Origin: Cupriavidus pauculus
GTDB lineage: Bacteria; Pseudomonadota; Gammaproteobacteria; Burkholderiales; Burkholderiaceae
Assembly (NCBI RefSeq): GCF_022179805.1
Contig: NZ_BPUO01000002.1
Coordinates: forward strand, 124,001-188,000
Reading direction: 5' to 3'
DNA: 64,000 bases
Below the pieces are notes generated by a model that was not told where the DNA came from, searched no databases, and saw only the letters and a program-made list of their open reading frames with translations. Of the stretch, positions 39,969-53,000 are shown piece after piece (positions within the stretch are counted from its first letter, which is position 1; each line of letters opens with the position of its first letter). Both the position numbers and the translations under genes were made by a program.

Positions 39969-40616
39969 ATGCACATTCACCTGCCGTTCGATCTGCTGAT
40001 GGGGCGGCTGCCCCTGATCCTCCATGTCATGGAGATCACCGGGGTACTGGCGTTTGCCGTGTCGGGCGTGGTCGATGCCCGCAAGCAGCGCCTGGACGCC
40101 GTGGGCACGTTCGTCGTCGCCTTCGCCACCGCGTTCGGCGGCGGCACTGTGCGCGACGTGCTGCTGGACCGCCGGCCGTTCTACTGGGTCGAGCACGAGT
40201 ACTACGTGCTGCTGATCTTTGCGATGTCGATTGGCGCGGCCATCGTGTTCCGCGTGGTCAGCTCCGTGGCCTCGAACCGCACCATGCTGGTGGCCGACGC
40301 CATTGGCCTTGGCCTGTTCTCGGTCACCGGCACCTCGCTGGCCCTGGTGGCCCAGATGACCCCGACCGTGGCCGTGATGATGGGCATCATCTCCGCCGTG
40401 TTCGGCGGCGTGCTGCGCGACGTGCTCTGCAATGAAGTGCCGATGATCCTGCGGGACAGGTCGCCCTATGCGACGTGCTCGTTCGTGGGCTGCTGGGTGT
40501 ACGTGGGGCTGACGTGGCTGCGCGCGGACCAGGAGGTGGCATTATTGTCGGGCGCGCTGGTGACGATTGCGATGCGGTTGCTGTCGGTGCGGTATGGGTG
40601 GAAGTTGCCGAGTTAG
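39969..40616 (+). CDS. TRIC/UPF0126-family membrane channel
   Basis: 215 residues, about seven membrane helices. Two repeats of a UPF0126-like unit: ITGVLAFAVSGVVDARKQRL plus FGGGTVRDVLLDRRPFYWVE, and AIGLGLFSVTGTSLALVAQM plus FGGVLRDVLCNEVPMILRDR. The FGGG-x-RDV glycine motifs are those of prokaryotic TRIC cation channels (YadS-like). ATG 39969 is 8 nt after the Smr gene stop, so they share a transcript. Counter-ion (K+) movement is the usual proposed role. Confidence 0.9.
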   Translation: MHIHLPFDLLMGRLPLILHVMEITGVLAFAVSGVVDARKQRLDAVGTFVVAFATAFGGGTVRDVLLDRRPFYWVEHEYYVLLIFAMSIGAAIVFRVVSSVASNRTMLVADAIGLGLFSVTGTSLALVAQMTPTVAVMMGIISAVFGGVLRDVLCNEVPMILRDRSPYATCSFVGCWVYVGLTWLRADQEVALLSGALVTIAMRLLSVRYGWKLPS

Positions 40617-40656
40617 AAAAACCAAGCGAAACCCGAAGCGAAATCGTTGGTTATGC

Positions 40657-40689
40657 GCACCCCTCTCCCGCCGTGCGGGAGAGGGGTGC
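40657..40689. repeat. Palindromic intergenic repeat, copy 3 (single hairpin)
   Basis: GCACCCCTCTCCCGC / GCGGGAGAGGGGTGC with a 3-nt loop, a perfect 15-bp stem. No second hairpin or core follows, so this is a solo unit. It is followed by CAAACCGAGAG, also seen after copy 4. Confidence 0.9.
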
Positions 40690-40715
40690 AAACCGAGAGC
40701 GGGAGCCCCCCCGCC

Positions 40716-40757
40716 AGAAACAAGAAAGGCCGGCAAATGCCGGCCTTTCTTGTTTCT
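40716..40757. terminator. Bidirectional terminator (TRIC gene / glnB)
   Basis: AGAAACAAGAAAGGCCGGCA / TGCCGGCCTTTCTTGTTTCT, a perfect 20-bp stem with a 2-nt loop, between convergent genes. Confidence 0.9.
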
Positions 40758-40767
40758 GCAAATTCAA

Positions 40768-41121
<354 letters not shown>

Positions 41122-41210
41122 CTAAAGGTGTCGGAAGATGACAGATTCTAGCCCGAAACACCACATGCCGATTGCGGCAATGCCCACATTGCCAGCAATC
41201 GGCGTGCCAA

Positions 41211-43283
<2,073 letters not shown>

Positions 43284-43433
43284 GTCTGGACCCGCGAGGA
43301 CGGAGGGGCATCGGGAAACGGATATGCGCATTCTACGACGCCCTGCCGCAGACTGGCGCCCACCCTCGCGACAGCGCCTGCGGCACAATTTCAATTCCGG
43401 TAGACTCGCCCCGCACCCACGCCAACCCGTTCC

Positions 43434-44624
43434 ATGAGTGAATCGCGCCCCAACTACCGCACGGACATCGTGCTGGACCTCGCCGAGATCGACGCCGCCG
43501 ACTGGGACGCGTTACTGGCCGCGCAGGCCGAACCCACGCCGTTCCTGCGCCACGCCTTCCTGCACGCCATGCATGCCAGCGGCAGCGCCACCGACGACAC
43601 CGGCTGGTCGCCGCGCTTCCTGACGCTCTGGGTGCCCGACGGCAACGGGCCGGGCCGCGACCGCCTGGCGGCCGCCATGCCGCTCTATGCCAAGTCGCAC
43701 TCGTATGGCGAGTACGTGTTCGACTGGGCCTGGGCCGACGCCTATCGCCAGCACAATCTCGAGTACTACCCAAAGTGGCTCTCTGCCGTGCCGTTCACGC
43801 CCGTGCGCGGCGCGCGGCTGCTGGCCGAGGACGAACTGGCCCGCCGGGTGCTGCTGCGATTTGCGCTGGCGCTGGCCGAGGAAAGCCAGTTGTCGTCGCT
43901 GCACATCCTGTTTCCGTCGGACCACGAAGCCGACCTGATGCAGGAAGCGGGCATGATGATGCGCCACGGCGTGCAGTTTCACTGGACCAACCCGGGTTAC
44001 GAACACTTCGAAGCGTTCCTGGCCACGCTGTCGCAGAAGAAGCGCAAGAACATCCGCGCCGAGCGCCGGCGGGTGGCCGATGCCGGCATCACGTTCCGCC
44101 GCCTCAAATGCGCGGAGATCGACGACGCGGCGTGGAAGTTTTTCAATCGCTGCTATCGGCAGACCTACCGCGAGCATCATTCCACGCCCTACCTGAACCT
44201 GGATTTCTTCCAGCGGATTGGCGCAGCGATGCCGGAAAACCTGATGCTCGTGATTGCCACGCGCGATGGCCGCGACATCGCCAGCTCGCTGCTGGTCTAC
44301 GATGCCGATCCGGCGGTCAGTACGCTCTATGGCCGCTACTGGGGTGCACTGGAGCACCACGCGTGCCTGCATTTCGAGACGGCCTACTACCAGCCGCTGG
44401 AATTCTGCATCGCCGAGGGCATCGGCACCTTCGAAGGCGGTGCCCAGGGCGAGCACAAGATGGCGCGCGGCTTCCTGCCGGTGGCCACCCGCTCCGCGCA
44501 CTGGCTGGCCCATCCGTCGTTCGCCGATGCCGTGGAGCGCTTTCTGGCGCGCGAGCGCCAGGGCATGGATGCCTATCTCGACGAACTGAACGAACGCAAC
44601 CCGTTCGCGCGGACGGCGGACTGA
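43434..44624 (+). CDS. GNAT/FemAB-like acyltransferase (DUF482/PF04339-type)
   Basis: 396 residues. Two tandem acyltransferase-like halves: [20 protein letters not shown] and [20 protein letters not shown] in the first; [40 protein letters not shown] and [20 protein letters not shown] in the second. This is the family sometimes called peptidoglycan biosynthesis/recognition. Cytosolic, no signal peptide. Its substrate is unknown. ATG 43434 is the first good start. It is convergent with the cytochrome b561 gene. Confidence 0.85.
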   Translation: MSESRPNYRTDIVLDLAEIDAADWDALLAAQAEPTPFLRHAFLHAMHASGSATDDTGWSPRFLTLWVPDGNGPGRDRLAAAMPLYAKSHSYGEYVFDWAWADAYRQHNLEYYPKWLSAVPFTPVRGARLLAEDELARRVLLRFALALAEESQLSSLHILFPSDHEADLMQEAGMMMRHGVQFHWTNPGYEHFEAFLATLSQKKRKNIRAERRRVADAGITFRRLKCAEIDDAAWKFFNRCYRQTYREHHSTPYLNLDFFQRIGAAMPENLMLVIATRDGRDIASSLLVYDADPAVSTLYGRYWGALEHHACLHFETAYYQPLEFCIAEGIGTFEGGAQGEHKMARGFLPVATRSAHWLAHPSFADAVERFLARERQGMDAYLDELNERNPFARTAD

Positions 44625-44658
44625 GCAGCCCGACCTACCCGCCTACCTGCTTGCGCGA

Positions 44659-45231
44659 TTACTTACGCGGCAGGATGCGCCGCAGCGAGTCGTCGCTGAG
44701 CATGTAGTGGTGGAACAGCGCGGCCATCGCGTGCAGGCCGATGATCAGGTAAAACGCCTTGCCCACCGTTTCATGGATGCCGCCCAGCAGGTCCTTGAGC
44801 GCCGCGTCGGGCGCGATCAAGGCCGGCAGGCTCACGCCAAGCCCGGGCACCTCCAGCAGCCGTCCGTCCGCGTTCATCATCAGGATGCCGAGGATCGGCT
44901 GCGCGAACAGGAACACGTAGAGCAGCCCGTTCATGATGGCGCCGGGCAGCCGGCCCAGCCTCGAATACCCCTGCTGCGCCGGCGCGCCTCGCATCAGGCG
45001 CCACAGCAGCCATGGCACGGCCAGCACCAGCACCAGCGCGCCAGACCACTTGTGCAGTTCCATGACGACCATGCGCGCCGCCGTGCCCTTGTCGGCGAAA
45101 CCGCGCAGTTCGATCGACGCGTACGCCACGGCCACCAGCACGAACATCAGCCAGTGAAATGCGATGGCCAGCGCGTCGTAGCGCGCGGACGCGGCCGGCC
45201 GAATAACGGCTCTGCCTTGCTGAACAGGCAT
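44659..45231 (-). CDS. Cytochrome b561
   Basis: 190 residues, four membrane helices with haem-binding histidines (DALAIAFHWLMFVLVAVAYA, MELHKWSGALVLVLAVPWLL, FYLIIGLHAMAALFHHYMLS). CybB-like b-type cytochrome, probably moving electrons between superoxide or quinol and the quinone pool. ATG 45231 is preceded by GGAGGACCG. The frame extends upstream but includes terminator sequence and is not used. Confidence 0.88.
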   Translation of the reverse strand: MPVQQGRAVIRPAASARYDALAIAFHWLMFVLVAVAYASIELRGFADKGTAARMVVMELHKWSGALVLVLAVPWLLWRLMRGAPAQQGYSRLGRLPGAIMNGLLYVFLFAQPILGILMMNADGRLLEVPGLGVSLPALIAPDAALKDLLGGIHETVGKAFYLIIGLHAMAALFHHYMLSDDSLRRILPRK

Positions 45232-45267
45232 CGGTCCTCCAGAACTCATTTTTGGAAAGCCACCAAC

Positions 45268-45292
45268 AAAAAACCCCGCCGGGGTGGCGGGG
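45268..45292 (-). terminator. Terminator of ppa
   Basis: On the minus strand CCCCGCC-ACCCC-GGCGGGG followed by TTTTTTGTT, 30 nt after the ppa stop. Confidence 0.88.
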
Positions 45293-45322
45293 CCTTGCGC
45301 GCTGCCAGAGGCAGGGGCGTGC

Positions 45323-45850
45323 TTACTTGTTGAAGTTCGCCACGCCGTCGGTGATTTCCTTGTGGGCTTCTTCGATACCAGCCCAGCCTTCCACCTTGAC
45401 CCACTTGCCTGCTTCGAGTGCCTTGTAGTTCTCAAAGAAGTGCTTGATCTGGTCGAGCGTGTTTTGCGGCACGTCCGATAGGCCCTTGATGTGGGCGGTG
45501 GCGGGGCTCAGCTTGTCCATCGGCACGGCCACGAGCTTGGCGTCCACGCCCGACTCGTCGGTCATCTTCAGCATGCCCAGTGCACGGCAGCGCACCACGG
45601 CACCGGCCAGGATCGGGAACGGCGTGATCACCAGCACGTCCACGGGGTCGCCGTCGCCCGACAGCGTCTGCGGAATGAAGCCGTAGTTGGCCGGATAGCG
45701 CATGCCGGTACCAATGAAACGGTCCACGAACAGCAGGCCGGTTTCCTTGTCGGCCTCGTACTTCACCGGATCGCTCTGGGCGGAGATCTCGATGATGACG
45801 TTGAAATCGTTGGGAAGGTCCTTGCCCGGGGAGACGAGGTTGAAGCTCAT
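45323..45850 (-). CDS. ppa: Inorganic pyrophosphatase
   Basis: 175 residues, family I soluble pyrophosphatase. [20 protein letters not shown] at the start, [20 protein letters not shown] and the metal-binding [19 protein letters not shown] motif, and a C-terminal helix [20 protein letters not shown]. Hydrolyses PPi to drive biosynthesis. It ends in a terminator, and the aldehyde dehydrogenase operon is divergent. Confidence 0.97.
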   Translation of the reverse strand: MSFNLVSPGKDLPNDFNVIIEISAQSDPVKYEADKETGLLFVDRFIGTGMRYPANYGFIPQTLSGDGDPVDVLVITPFPILAGAVVRCRALGMLKMTDESGVDAKLVAVPMDKLSPATAHIKGLSDVPQNTLDQIKHFFENYKALEAGKWVKVEGWAGIEEAHKEITDGVANFNK

Positions 45851-46034
45851 GCGAGTTCTCCGAATACCTGTGGAATGGGATGGCCGGCATTATAGCGGGT
45901 CGGCCCTGACCGCTGCCTGACAACTTCCGCACCGCCATGTGGCGCGCAATGCCTTGCGCGCCCGGCCCGGTGCGCGATAATGCGGCATTCCCGATTTCAG
46001 CATTTGCTCCATAACCGGAGCCGTGGAGACCTGC

Positions 46035-47471
46035 ATGCATGCCCAGCATTTCGTTGCCAACCGCCTGATCGCCCCGGATTCCGGCCTGCGCATCAAGGTC
46101 TTCGACCCGTCCAACGGCCAGCCGTTTGCCGAGATCGCACGCGGCAACACCACCGATATCAGCGTGGCCGTGCGCGCCGCCCGCCAGGCGTTCGAGGGCG
46201 AATGGGGCGCGATGAACCCGGCCGACCGCGTGCGCCTGCTGAACCGGCTGGCCGTGAAGCTGATCGACCACGAGGACGAACTGGCCGCGCTGGAAGCCCG
46301 CGACACCGGCAAGCCGCTGCGCCAGGCCCGTGCCGACGCGCGCGCCGTGGCCCGCTACTTCGAGTTCTACGCCGGCGCCGCCGACAAGCTGCACGGCGAG
46401 ACCATTCCCTACCAGGCTGGCTACACGGTCCTGACCGTGCGCGAGCCGCATGGCGTGACCGGTCACATCATCCCGTGGAACTACCCGCTGCAGATCTTCG
46501 GCCGCAGCGTCGGCGCGGCGCTGGCCACCGGCAACGCCTGCGTGGTCAAGCCGGCCGAGGACGCCTGCCTGTCGATCCTGCGCGTGGCCGAACTGGCGGC
46601 CGAGGCCGGTCTGCCCGAAGGCGCGCTGAACATCGTCACCGGTTATGGCCACGAGGCCGGCGCCGCGCTGGCGCGCCATCCGGGCATCAACCACATCTCG
46701 TTCACCGGGTCGCCGCAGACCGGCAAGCTCGTGTCGCAACTGGCCTCTGAAAACCACGTGCCGGTGACGCTGGAACTGGGCGGCAAATCGCCCCAGGTGG
46801 TGTTTGCCGATGCCGACCTGGACGCGCTGCTGCCCGTGGTGGTCAACGGCATCGTGCAGAATGCGGGCCAGACCTGCTCGGCGGGCAGCCGCCTGCTGGT
46901 GGAGCGGCCGGTCTACGAGGCCCTGCTCGACCGCCTGTCCGGCGTGTTCGAGGCGCTGCGCGTGGGCCCGTCGGAACTCGATCTCGAATGCGGCCCGCTG
47001 ATCAGCCGCAAGCAGCAGCAGCGCGTGTGGGACTTCGTGTCCGATGCGCAGCACGCCGGCATCTCGGTCATGGCCCAGGGCCAGATCGTGGGCGAGGCGC
47101 CTGAATCAGGCTTCTACCAGGTGCCGATGCTGTTCCGCGACGTGCCGCCCACGCACCGGCTGGCCCAGGAGGAAGTATTCGGCCCGCTGCTGGCCGCGAT
47201 GCCGTTCGACAGCGAGGACGAAGCGATCCGGCTGGCCAACGGCACGGCGTACGGCCTGGTGGCCGGCGTCTGGACGCGCGACGGCGGCCGGCAGATGCGC
47301 CTGGCGCGCAAGCTGCGCGCGGGCCAGGTCTTTATCAACAACTACGGCGCCGGCGGCGGCGTGGAGCTGCCATTCGGCGGCACTGGCCAGTCGGGCTATG
47401 GCCGCGAGAAGGGCTTCGAGGCCCTGTACGGATTTACCACTCTGAAAACCATCGCGATTCAACATGGGTAG
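46035..47471 (+). CDS. Aldehyde dehydrogenase family protein
   Basis: 478 residues. NAD(P)+-dependent oxidation of an aldehyde. EPHGVTGHIIPWNYPLQIFG (N-terminal), catalytic Glu in VTLELGGKSPQVV, and catalytic Cys in IVQNAGQTCSAGSRLLV. The start could be ATG 46035 (GTGGAGACCTGC upstream) or GTG 46023; the ATG is favoured. The small membrane protein gene overlaps its 3' end by 8 nt. Together with the SDR and MFS genes downstream it looks like a small catabolic operon for an alcohol, sugar-acid or aromatic compound. Confidence 0.92.
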   Translation: MHAQHFVANRLIAPDSGLRIKVFDPSNGQPFAEIARGNTTDISVAVRAARQAFEGEWGAMNPADRVRLLNRLAVKLIDHEDELAALEARDTGKPLRQARADARAVARYFEFYAGAADKLHGETIPYQAGYTVLTVREPHGVTGHIIPWNYPLQIFGRSVGAALATGNACVVKPAEDACLSILRVAELAAEAGLPEGALNIVTGYGHEAGAALARHPGINHISFTGSPQTGKLVSQLASENHVPVTLELGGKSPQVVFADADLDALLPVVVNGIVQNAGQTCSAGSRLLVERPVYEALLDRLSGVFEALRVGPSELDLECGPLISRKQQQRVWDFVSDAQHAGISVMAQGQIVGEAPESGFYQVPMLFRDVPPTHRLAQEEVFGPLLAAMPFDSEDEAIRLANGTAYGLVAGVWTRDGGRQMRLARKLRAGQVFINNYGAGGGVELPFGGTGQSGYGREKGFEALYGFTTLKTIAIQHG

Positions 47472-47703
47472 CATCAACTTTCTTTCAGTCGCGTTCGCGA
47501 TCTTCTTCTTCTGGATGTCGTGGCACGTCAGGCACAAGCGCGCCACCAACCCGTCCGGCATGCCCCGCCTGCAGGTGTTCAAGCGCAAATGGGGCGATAC
47601 GCTGGGCGACCGCATCCACTGGTGCCTCTACGTCGCCCTGCCCTTCCTGCTGGCGATCATGATGGTGGCCAACGCGCTGCGCGGCAGGGGCCCCTTCCAC
47701 TAA
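47464..47703 (+). CDS. Small membrane protein overlapping the aldehyde dehydrogenase gene
   Basis: 79 residues with two predicted helices (INFLSVAFAIFFFWMSWHV and IHWCLYVALPFLLAIMMVAN) separated by a basic loop. The ATG overlaps the last codons of the aldehyde dehydrogenase gene (ACATGGGTAG), so translation is coupled. No named family recognised. It might assist the dehydrogenase or the downstream transporter. Confidence 0.75.
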   Translation: MGSINFLSVAFAIFFFWMSWHVRHKRATNPSGMPRLQVFKRKWGDTLGDRIHWCLYVALPFLLAIMMVANALRGRGPFH

Positions 47704-47772
47704 GCAGCTTTCCGATGTTCCGCCCGTAGTGCGGCACGCGACCGCGCCGGGCTTCCACCAAGGAGACAGGCA

Positions 47773-48534
47773 ATGACCAGACTGGCTGGCAAGGTAGCGG
47801 TTGTCACGGGCGGCGGCTCGGGGTTCGGTGAAGGCATCGCACACACGTTTGCGCGCGAAGGCGCCAGCGTGATGGTGGCCGACCTGAACCTCGACGCGGC
47901 CGAGCGCGTGGCCTCGGCCATCCGTGACGCCGGCGGCAAGGCGGGCGCGGTACGTGCCGACGTGTCGCAAGGCGACGATGTGGCCGCGATGCGCGACGCC
48001 ACGCTGGCCGCGTTCGGCGACGTCCACTGCGTGGTCAACAACGCCGGTACCACCCACCGCAACAAGCCGATCCTCGAAGTCACCGAGGAAGAGTTCGACC
48101 GCGTCTACGCGGTCAACGTCAAGAGCATCTACTGGTCGGCCCATCACTTCATTCCGCACTTCCGCCAGCGCGGCGGCGGCAACTTCGTCAACGTGGCCTC
48201 CACGGCGGGCATCCGCCCACGCCCCGGCCTGGTCTGGTACAACGGCAGCAAGGGCGCGGTCATCGTGGCCAGCAAGGCCATGGCCGCCGAACTGGGCCCC
48301 GACAAGATCCGCGTGAACTGCGTGAACCCGGTGATCGGGGCCACCGGCCTGCTGGAGCAGTTCATGGGCCTGCCCGACACGCCCGAGAACCGCGCCAAAT
48401 TCCTGGCCACGATTCCGCTGGGCCGCATGTCCACGCCGCAAGACGTGGCCAATGCCTGCCTGTACCTGGCATCGGACGAGGCCAACTTCATTACCGGCAC
48501 CTGCATCGAGGTGGATGGCGGGCGCTGCGTCTGA
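47773..48534 (+). CDS. SDR-family oxidoreductase
   Basis: 253 residues. Short-chain dehydrogenase: nucleotide motif VTGGGSGFGEGIAHTFAREG, NNAG (CVVNNAGTTHRNKP), catalytic Tyr-x-x-x-Lys as YNGSKGAVIV, and VNCVNPVIGATGLLEQ. A good AGGAG site (CAAGGAGACAGGCA) precedes ATG 47773. Probably oxidises an alcohol to a ketone or aldehyde that the co-encoded dehydrogenase can use. Confidence 0.92.
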   Translation: MTRLAGKVAVVTGGGSGFGEGIAHTFAREGASVMVADLNLDAAERVASAIRDAGGKAGAVRADVSQGDDVAAMRDATLAAFGDVHCVVNNAGTTHRNKPILEVTEEEFDRVYAVNVKSIYWSAHHFIPHFRQRGGGNFVNVASTAGIRPRPGLVWYNGSKGAVIVASKAMAAELGPDKIRVNCVNPVIGATGLLEQFMGLPDTPENRAKFLATIPLGRMSTPQDVANACLYLASDEANFITGTCIEVDGGRCV

Positions 48535-48589
48535 CCCCTGGATTTTTTTGCCAAAACAATAAGAAACACATCCCAATGAGGAGACACGC

Positions 48590-49900
48590 ATGACAACCGC
48601 GGTCAATACCGGCGCGCACGACGCCGGCTTCGAAGACGCCACGTATCGCAAGGTCACCTGGCGCCTGGTCCCGTTCCTGCTGCTCTGCTACGTCGTGGCC
48701 TACCTGGACCGCGTCAACGTGGGCTTTGCCAAGCTGCAGATGCTCAACGACCTGCAGTTCAGCGAGACCATCTACGGCCTGGGTGCCGGCATCTTCTTCA
48801 TCGGCTACTTCATGTTCGAGGTGCCCAGCAACGTGATCCTGCATAAGGTAGGTGCGCGGATCTGGATCGCGCGGATCATGATCACGTGGGGGCTGATCTC
48901 GGGGGCGATGATGTTCGTCACCACGCCGACGATGTTCTACGTGCTGCGCTTCCTGCTTGGTATCGCCGAGGCCGGCTTCTTTCCGGGCATCATCCTCTAC
49001 CTGACCTACTGGTACCCGGCCAGCCGCCGTGGGCGCACCACCACGTTCTTCATGACGGCCATCGCGCTGTCGGGCGTGATCGGCGGGCCGCTGTCCGGCT
49101 GGATCATGCAGTCGTTCGACGGCCACAACGGCTGGGCCGGCTGGCAGTGGATGTTCCTGGTGGAAGGCATCCCATCGATCCTGGTGGGCATCTGGGTGCT
49201 GCTGTACCTGGACGACCGCATCGCGCACGCCAAGTGGCTCACCGCCGACGAACGCGCGCTGCTCGAACGCAATATCGCGGCCGAGGACCAGCACAAGGAG
49301 GACCCGCCGATCAGCCAGGTGCTCTCCAGCCCGCGCGTCTGGCTGATGAGCGCGATCTATTTCTGCTTCGTGATGGGCCTGTATGGCGTGAGCTTCTGGC
49401 TGCCGACGATCATCAAGCAGACCGGCGTCAAGGGCGCATTCGACGTGGGCCTGCTGACCGCCATTCCGTATGGCTGCGCGGTAGTCGGCATGATCCTGTT
49501 TGCCCATAGCGCCGACCGCCGGGGCGAACGCCGCTGGCACATCGCCATCCCCGCGCTGCTGGGCGCCGTCGGATTGGTGCTGTCGGTGCAGTGGCACAGC
49601 GACACCACCATGGCCATGGTGGCCCTGACGCTGGCCACGATCGGCATCCTGACCACGCTGCCGCTGTTCTGGAGCCTGCCGACCGCCTTCCTGGCCGGCA
49701 CGGGCGCCGCCGCCGGCATCGCGCTGATCAACTCGCTGGGGAATCTCGCTGGCTTTATCAGCCCCTATGCGGTGGGTTGGCTCAAGGACCTGACCAAGAG
49801 CACGGACTCGGGCATGTATCTGCTGGCCGTGTGCATGGTGCTGGGGGCAGTGCTGGCGCTGTCGGTGCCAGCGCGGATGGTGAATCAGCGGGGGGATTGA
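48590..49900 (+). CDS. MFS transporter, anion:cation symporter-type
   Basis: 436 residues, twelve predicted helices. RVNVGFAKLQMLNDLQFSET after the first helix and AEAGFFPGIILYLTYWYPAS are signatures of the ACS family (phthalate, tartrate, hexuronate or glucarate permeases). A mid-loop AEDQHKEDPPISQVL separates the halves. ATG 48590 follows AATGAGGAGACACGC. Last gene of the operon; likely imports the acid that the dehydrogenases process. Confidence 0.92.
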   Translation: MTTAVNTGAHDAGFEDATYRKVTWRLVPFLLLCYVVAYLDRVNVGFAKLQMLNDLQFSETIYGLGAGIFFIGYFMFEVPSNVILHKVGARIWIARIMITWGLISGAMMFVTTPTMFYVLRFLLGIAEAGFFPGIILYLTYWYPASRRGRTTTFFMTAIALSGVIGGPLSGWIMQSFDGHNGWAGWQWMFLVEGIPSILVGIWVLLYLDDRIAHAKWLTADERALLERNIAAEDQHKEDPPISQVLSSPRVWLMSAIYFCFVMGLYGVSFWLPTIIKQTGVKGAFDVGLLTAIPYGCAVVGMILFAHSADRRGERRWHIAIPALLGAVGLVLSVQWHSDTTMAMVALTLATIGILTTLPLFWSLPTAFLAGTGAAAGIALINSLGNLAGFISPYAVGWLKDLTKSTDSGMYLLAVCMVLGAVLALSVPARMVNQRGD

Positions 49901-49923
49901 GTTTTAGGTGTTGGGGGGTTTGG

Positions 49924-50051
49924 CTCCCCTCTCCCATGAAATGGGAGAGGGGCGGGGGGTGAGGGCCGGAGGTTCAAATTGCGACGCGTCGCGAATTGAC
50001 ATGCCGCGCCCTCACCCCCAACCCCTCTCCCGCCATGCGGGAGAGGGGAGC
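49924..50051. repeat. Composite palindromic repeat, copy 4
   Basis: CTCCCCTCTCCCATGAAATG then GGAGAGGGGCGGGGGGTGAG forms the left hairpin. The core is GGAGGTTCAAATTGCGACGC then GTCGCGAATTGACATGCCGC. The right hairpin is CTCCCGCCATGCGGGAG. It lies between the MFS gene and the end of pilL and ends 22 nt before the pilL stop. Confidence 0.9.
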
Positions 50052-50073
50052 AAACCGAGGGTGCGTTAAGGCA

Positions 50074-53000
50074 TCAAGCCTCACCCAGCATCTGCGCAAC
50101 CGACCCCGCCGTGCCAGCCGCCTTTTCCCCGACCAGTTGCTGCAGCGTGCGCAGCAGTTCGTCTTCGTTGAAGGGCTTGCCCAGGTAGACGTTCACGCCG
50201 ATCTCGGCTGCGTAGCGGCGATGCTTTTCCGCCGTGCGCGACGTGATCATGACCACCGGCATGTGGTTGGTGCGCGAATCGGCGCGTACGTTGCGCGTCA
50301 GGTCGAAGCCGTCCATGTTCGGCATTTCGATGTCGACGAGCATCGCATCGGGCATCACTTCCTGCAGTTGCCGCAGCGCGTCCACGCCGTCGCGCGCCAG
50401 TACGACCTGGTAGCCGGCACGCGTCAGCAGGCGCTGGCTGGCCTTGCGTACGGTCAGCGAGTCGTCCACCACCATCACGGTCGGCTGGGTCATCAGGCCC
50501 GGCACCGGCACGGTCGCGCCGGCATCGATGAACTCCGCCACCGCGCCAGCCGCCTGCCCAGGCGCGGGCAGCGCCGGCGCATGAGCGCCGCGTTCGCGGA
50601 CCCAGCGCTGTGCCAGCACCACGGGGTTGTAGATCAGCACGATCTCGCCATCGCCCAGCGTGGTCGCGCCGGCAATGCCTTCCATACGGGCCAGGTGCGG
50701 ACCGATGTGCTTCACCACCACTTCGCGGTTGCCCAGCACGTCGTCGACGTGCACGGCCACGCGCTCGGCACCCGAGCGCACCACCACCACCGGCGAATAC
50801 TTGCGTCCCGATGCCATGGCGGCGCTCTCTTCCAGCAGCGCGCCGAAGTAGTAGAACGGCACCTCCAGGCCGGCCGCGCTGAAGCGTCCGGTGTTGTAGG
50901 TCTCCAGCAGGGGCTTCTCGCGGAGCTGGTGCACCTGGTCGATCATGCCACTCGGCATGGCGAACAGGCGGCCGCCCAGCGATACCAGCAGCACCTGCGT
51001 GATGGCCGTGGTCAGCGGCAGGTGCACCGTGAAGCTGGTGCCCCGGCCCGTTTCTGTCGACAGCGTGATGCGGCCGCCCAGCGCCACCGTCTCTGCGCGC
51101 ACCACGTCCATGCCCACGCCACGGCCCGCCAGTTCGGACACTGCATCGGCCGTCGAGAAGCCCGGCGCGAAGATCATCTCGGTCAGGCGTGCCTCGTTGG
51201 CATCCTCGTCGGGCGCCATGAGCTGGCGCGCCACCGCGCGTTCGCGGATGCGCTGCAGGTTCAGGCCGCCGCCGTCGTCGAAGAACGTCAGCACTACCTC
51301 GTTGCCTTCCTGCTGCACTTCCAGCGTCAGCGCGCCGGTCGTCGACTTGCCGGCCGCACGGCGTGCGTCGGCCGATTCGATGCCGTGCACCACGGCATTG
51401 CGGATCAAGTGCTCGATCGGGCCGGCCATGCGGTCCAGCACCGAGCGGTCGATTTCCACGGTACCGCCCTTGATCAGCAGGCGCACTTCCTTGCCGGTCT
51501 CCGTGGCCGACTGGCGTGCCACGCGATACAGCCGCTCGGCCAACGCATCGAACTGCACCATGCGCGCCTGCATCAGGCCGCGCTGCAGGCCACGCGTCAG
51601 CCGCGCCTGCGCCGCCAGGTCACCCGACGCGCGGTCGAAGCCGCGCTGCAGGTTCTGCTCCACGGTGGCCACGTCGTTCACCGACTCGGCCATCATGCGC
51701 GTCAGTTCCTGGAATCGCGTGAAGCGGTCGAATTCCAGCGGATCGAATTCCTGGTTGTGCTGCTGATCGGCGATACGCGACGCCATCTGCGTTTCGGCCT
51801 GGATTTCGATCTCGCGCAGCTGCATGCGCAGACGCGCGACGTTGTCGTTCAGTTCGCCCAGGTAGCTGCGTAGCGCCTCAAGCTCGCTGTCCAGCCGCGC
51901 GCGCGTGGCACTGACTTCGCCCGCGTCGTTGATCAGCGTGTCCAGCGTACGCGCCTGCACGCGCACCAGTGCGCGCTGGCGTTCGGCGTCGGTCGGCAGC
52001 GCCACCGGCGTGACCGGCGCCACAGCCGCCACGGCCGTCGTCGGCACCACTACTGCTACTTCCTGCGCAGCGGGCGCCGCCACGCGGCCGTTCACCACGT
52101 CGGCATCGTCCACTGGCAGCAGGCGGCCGTTCTGCAGCGCGTCCACGTGCGCCAGGATGCGGTCGTACCACGCGTACAGCTTGCCGAACAGGTCCGGCGA
52201 TACGCGCTGGCCGCGCACGCTGGCTTCCAGCAGCGTTTCCATTTCGTGCGCCGCTTGGCCCAGCGCCATCGCGCCGGCCATGCGTGCGCTACCCTTCAGC
52301 GTGTGCAGGCCGCGCAGGATCAGGCCGCCATGCTGCGCATCGTCGGGCGCGGATTCCCAGGTGCGAAGCTGCTTGCCAAGATCGGGCAACGCGCCATGGG
52401 CTTCTTCCAGGAAGATCTCGACCAGTGCCGGGTCCAGCGACGACGCGTCGGTCGACGTCTCTTCCTGCGACAGCGTGTCAGGCGAATCGGGCGTGACGTG
52501 CGCCACCGCGATCGAATCGTGGCGCGATGCCGTCGGCAGCGAGATCACCACCGCGTCGTGCATCGGTGTGACCGGCGTCAGCACTGGCGTGGTCGGCACC
52601 GATACCGGCGGCAGCGACGTGATCGGCGTGAGCTTCACCGGCGGCAGTTCCGCCTGCGGCGCCTGGGCGTCCGCGTCGATCTCCGGCAGCGGCTGGGTCT
52701 GGCCGAACAGTTGCGAGACCGAGCCTTCCTGGCCGGTCGACTGCGCAGCCGGAAGCGCGGCGCGCGGACGTACCAGCGCGCGTTCGCCAAAGTCGTTCAG
52801 GTCGCGGCACAGCGACGGATCGGCATCCGGCCAGATACCGGCCGCGAACTGGTGCAACATGCCGCGCAGGCGCTCGACAGCCATGTCCAGCAGGCGGAAA
52901 TCCGCCGGATGCATGACCACGGGATGGCGCCCCAGCAACAGCAGCAGGTGCTCCAGCGCCTCGGCGATGTCGCGCACGGGCTCCAGGCCCACCGTCGACG

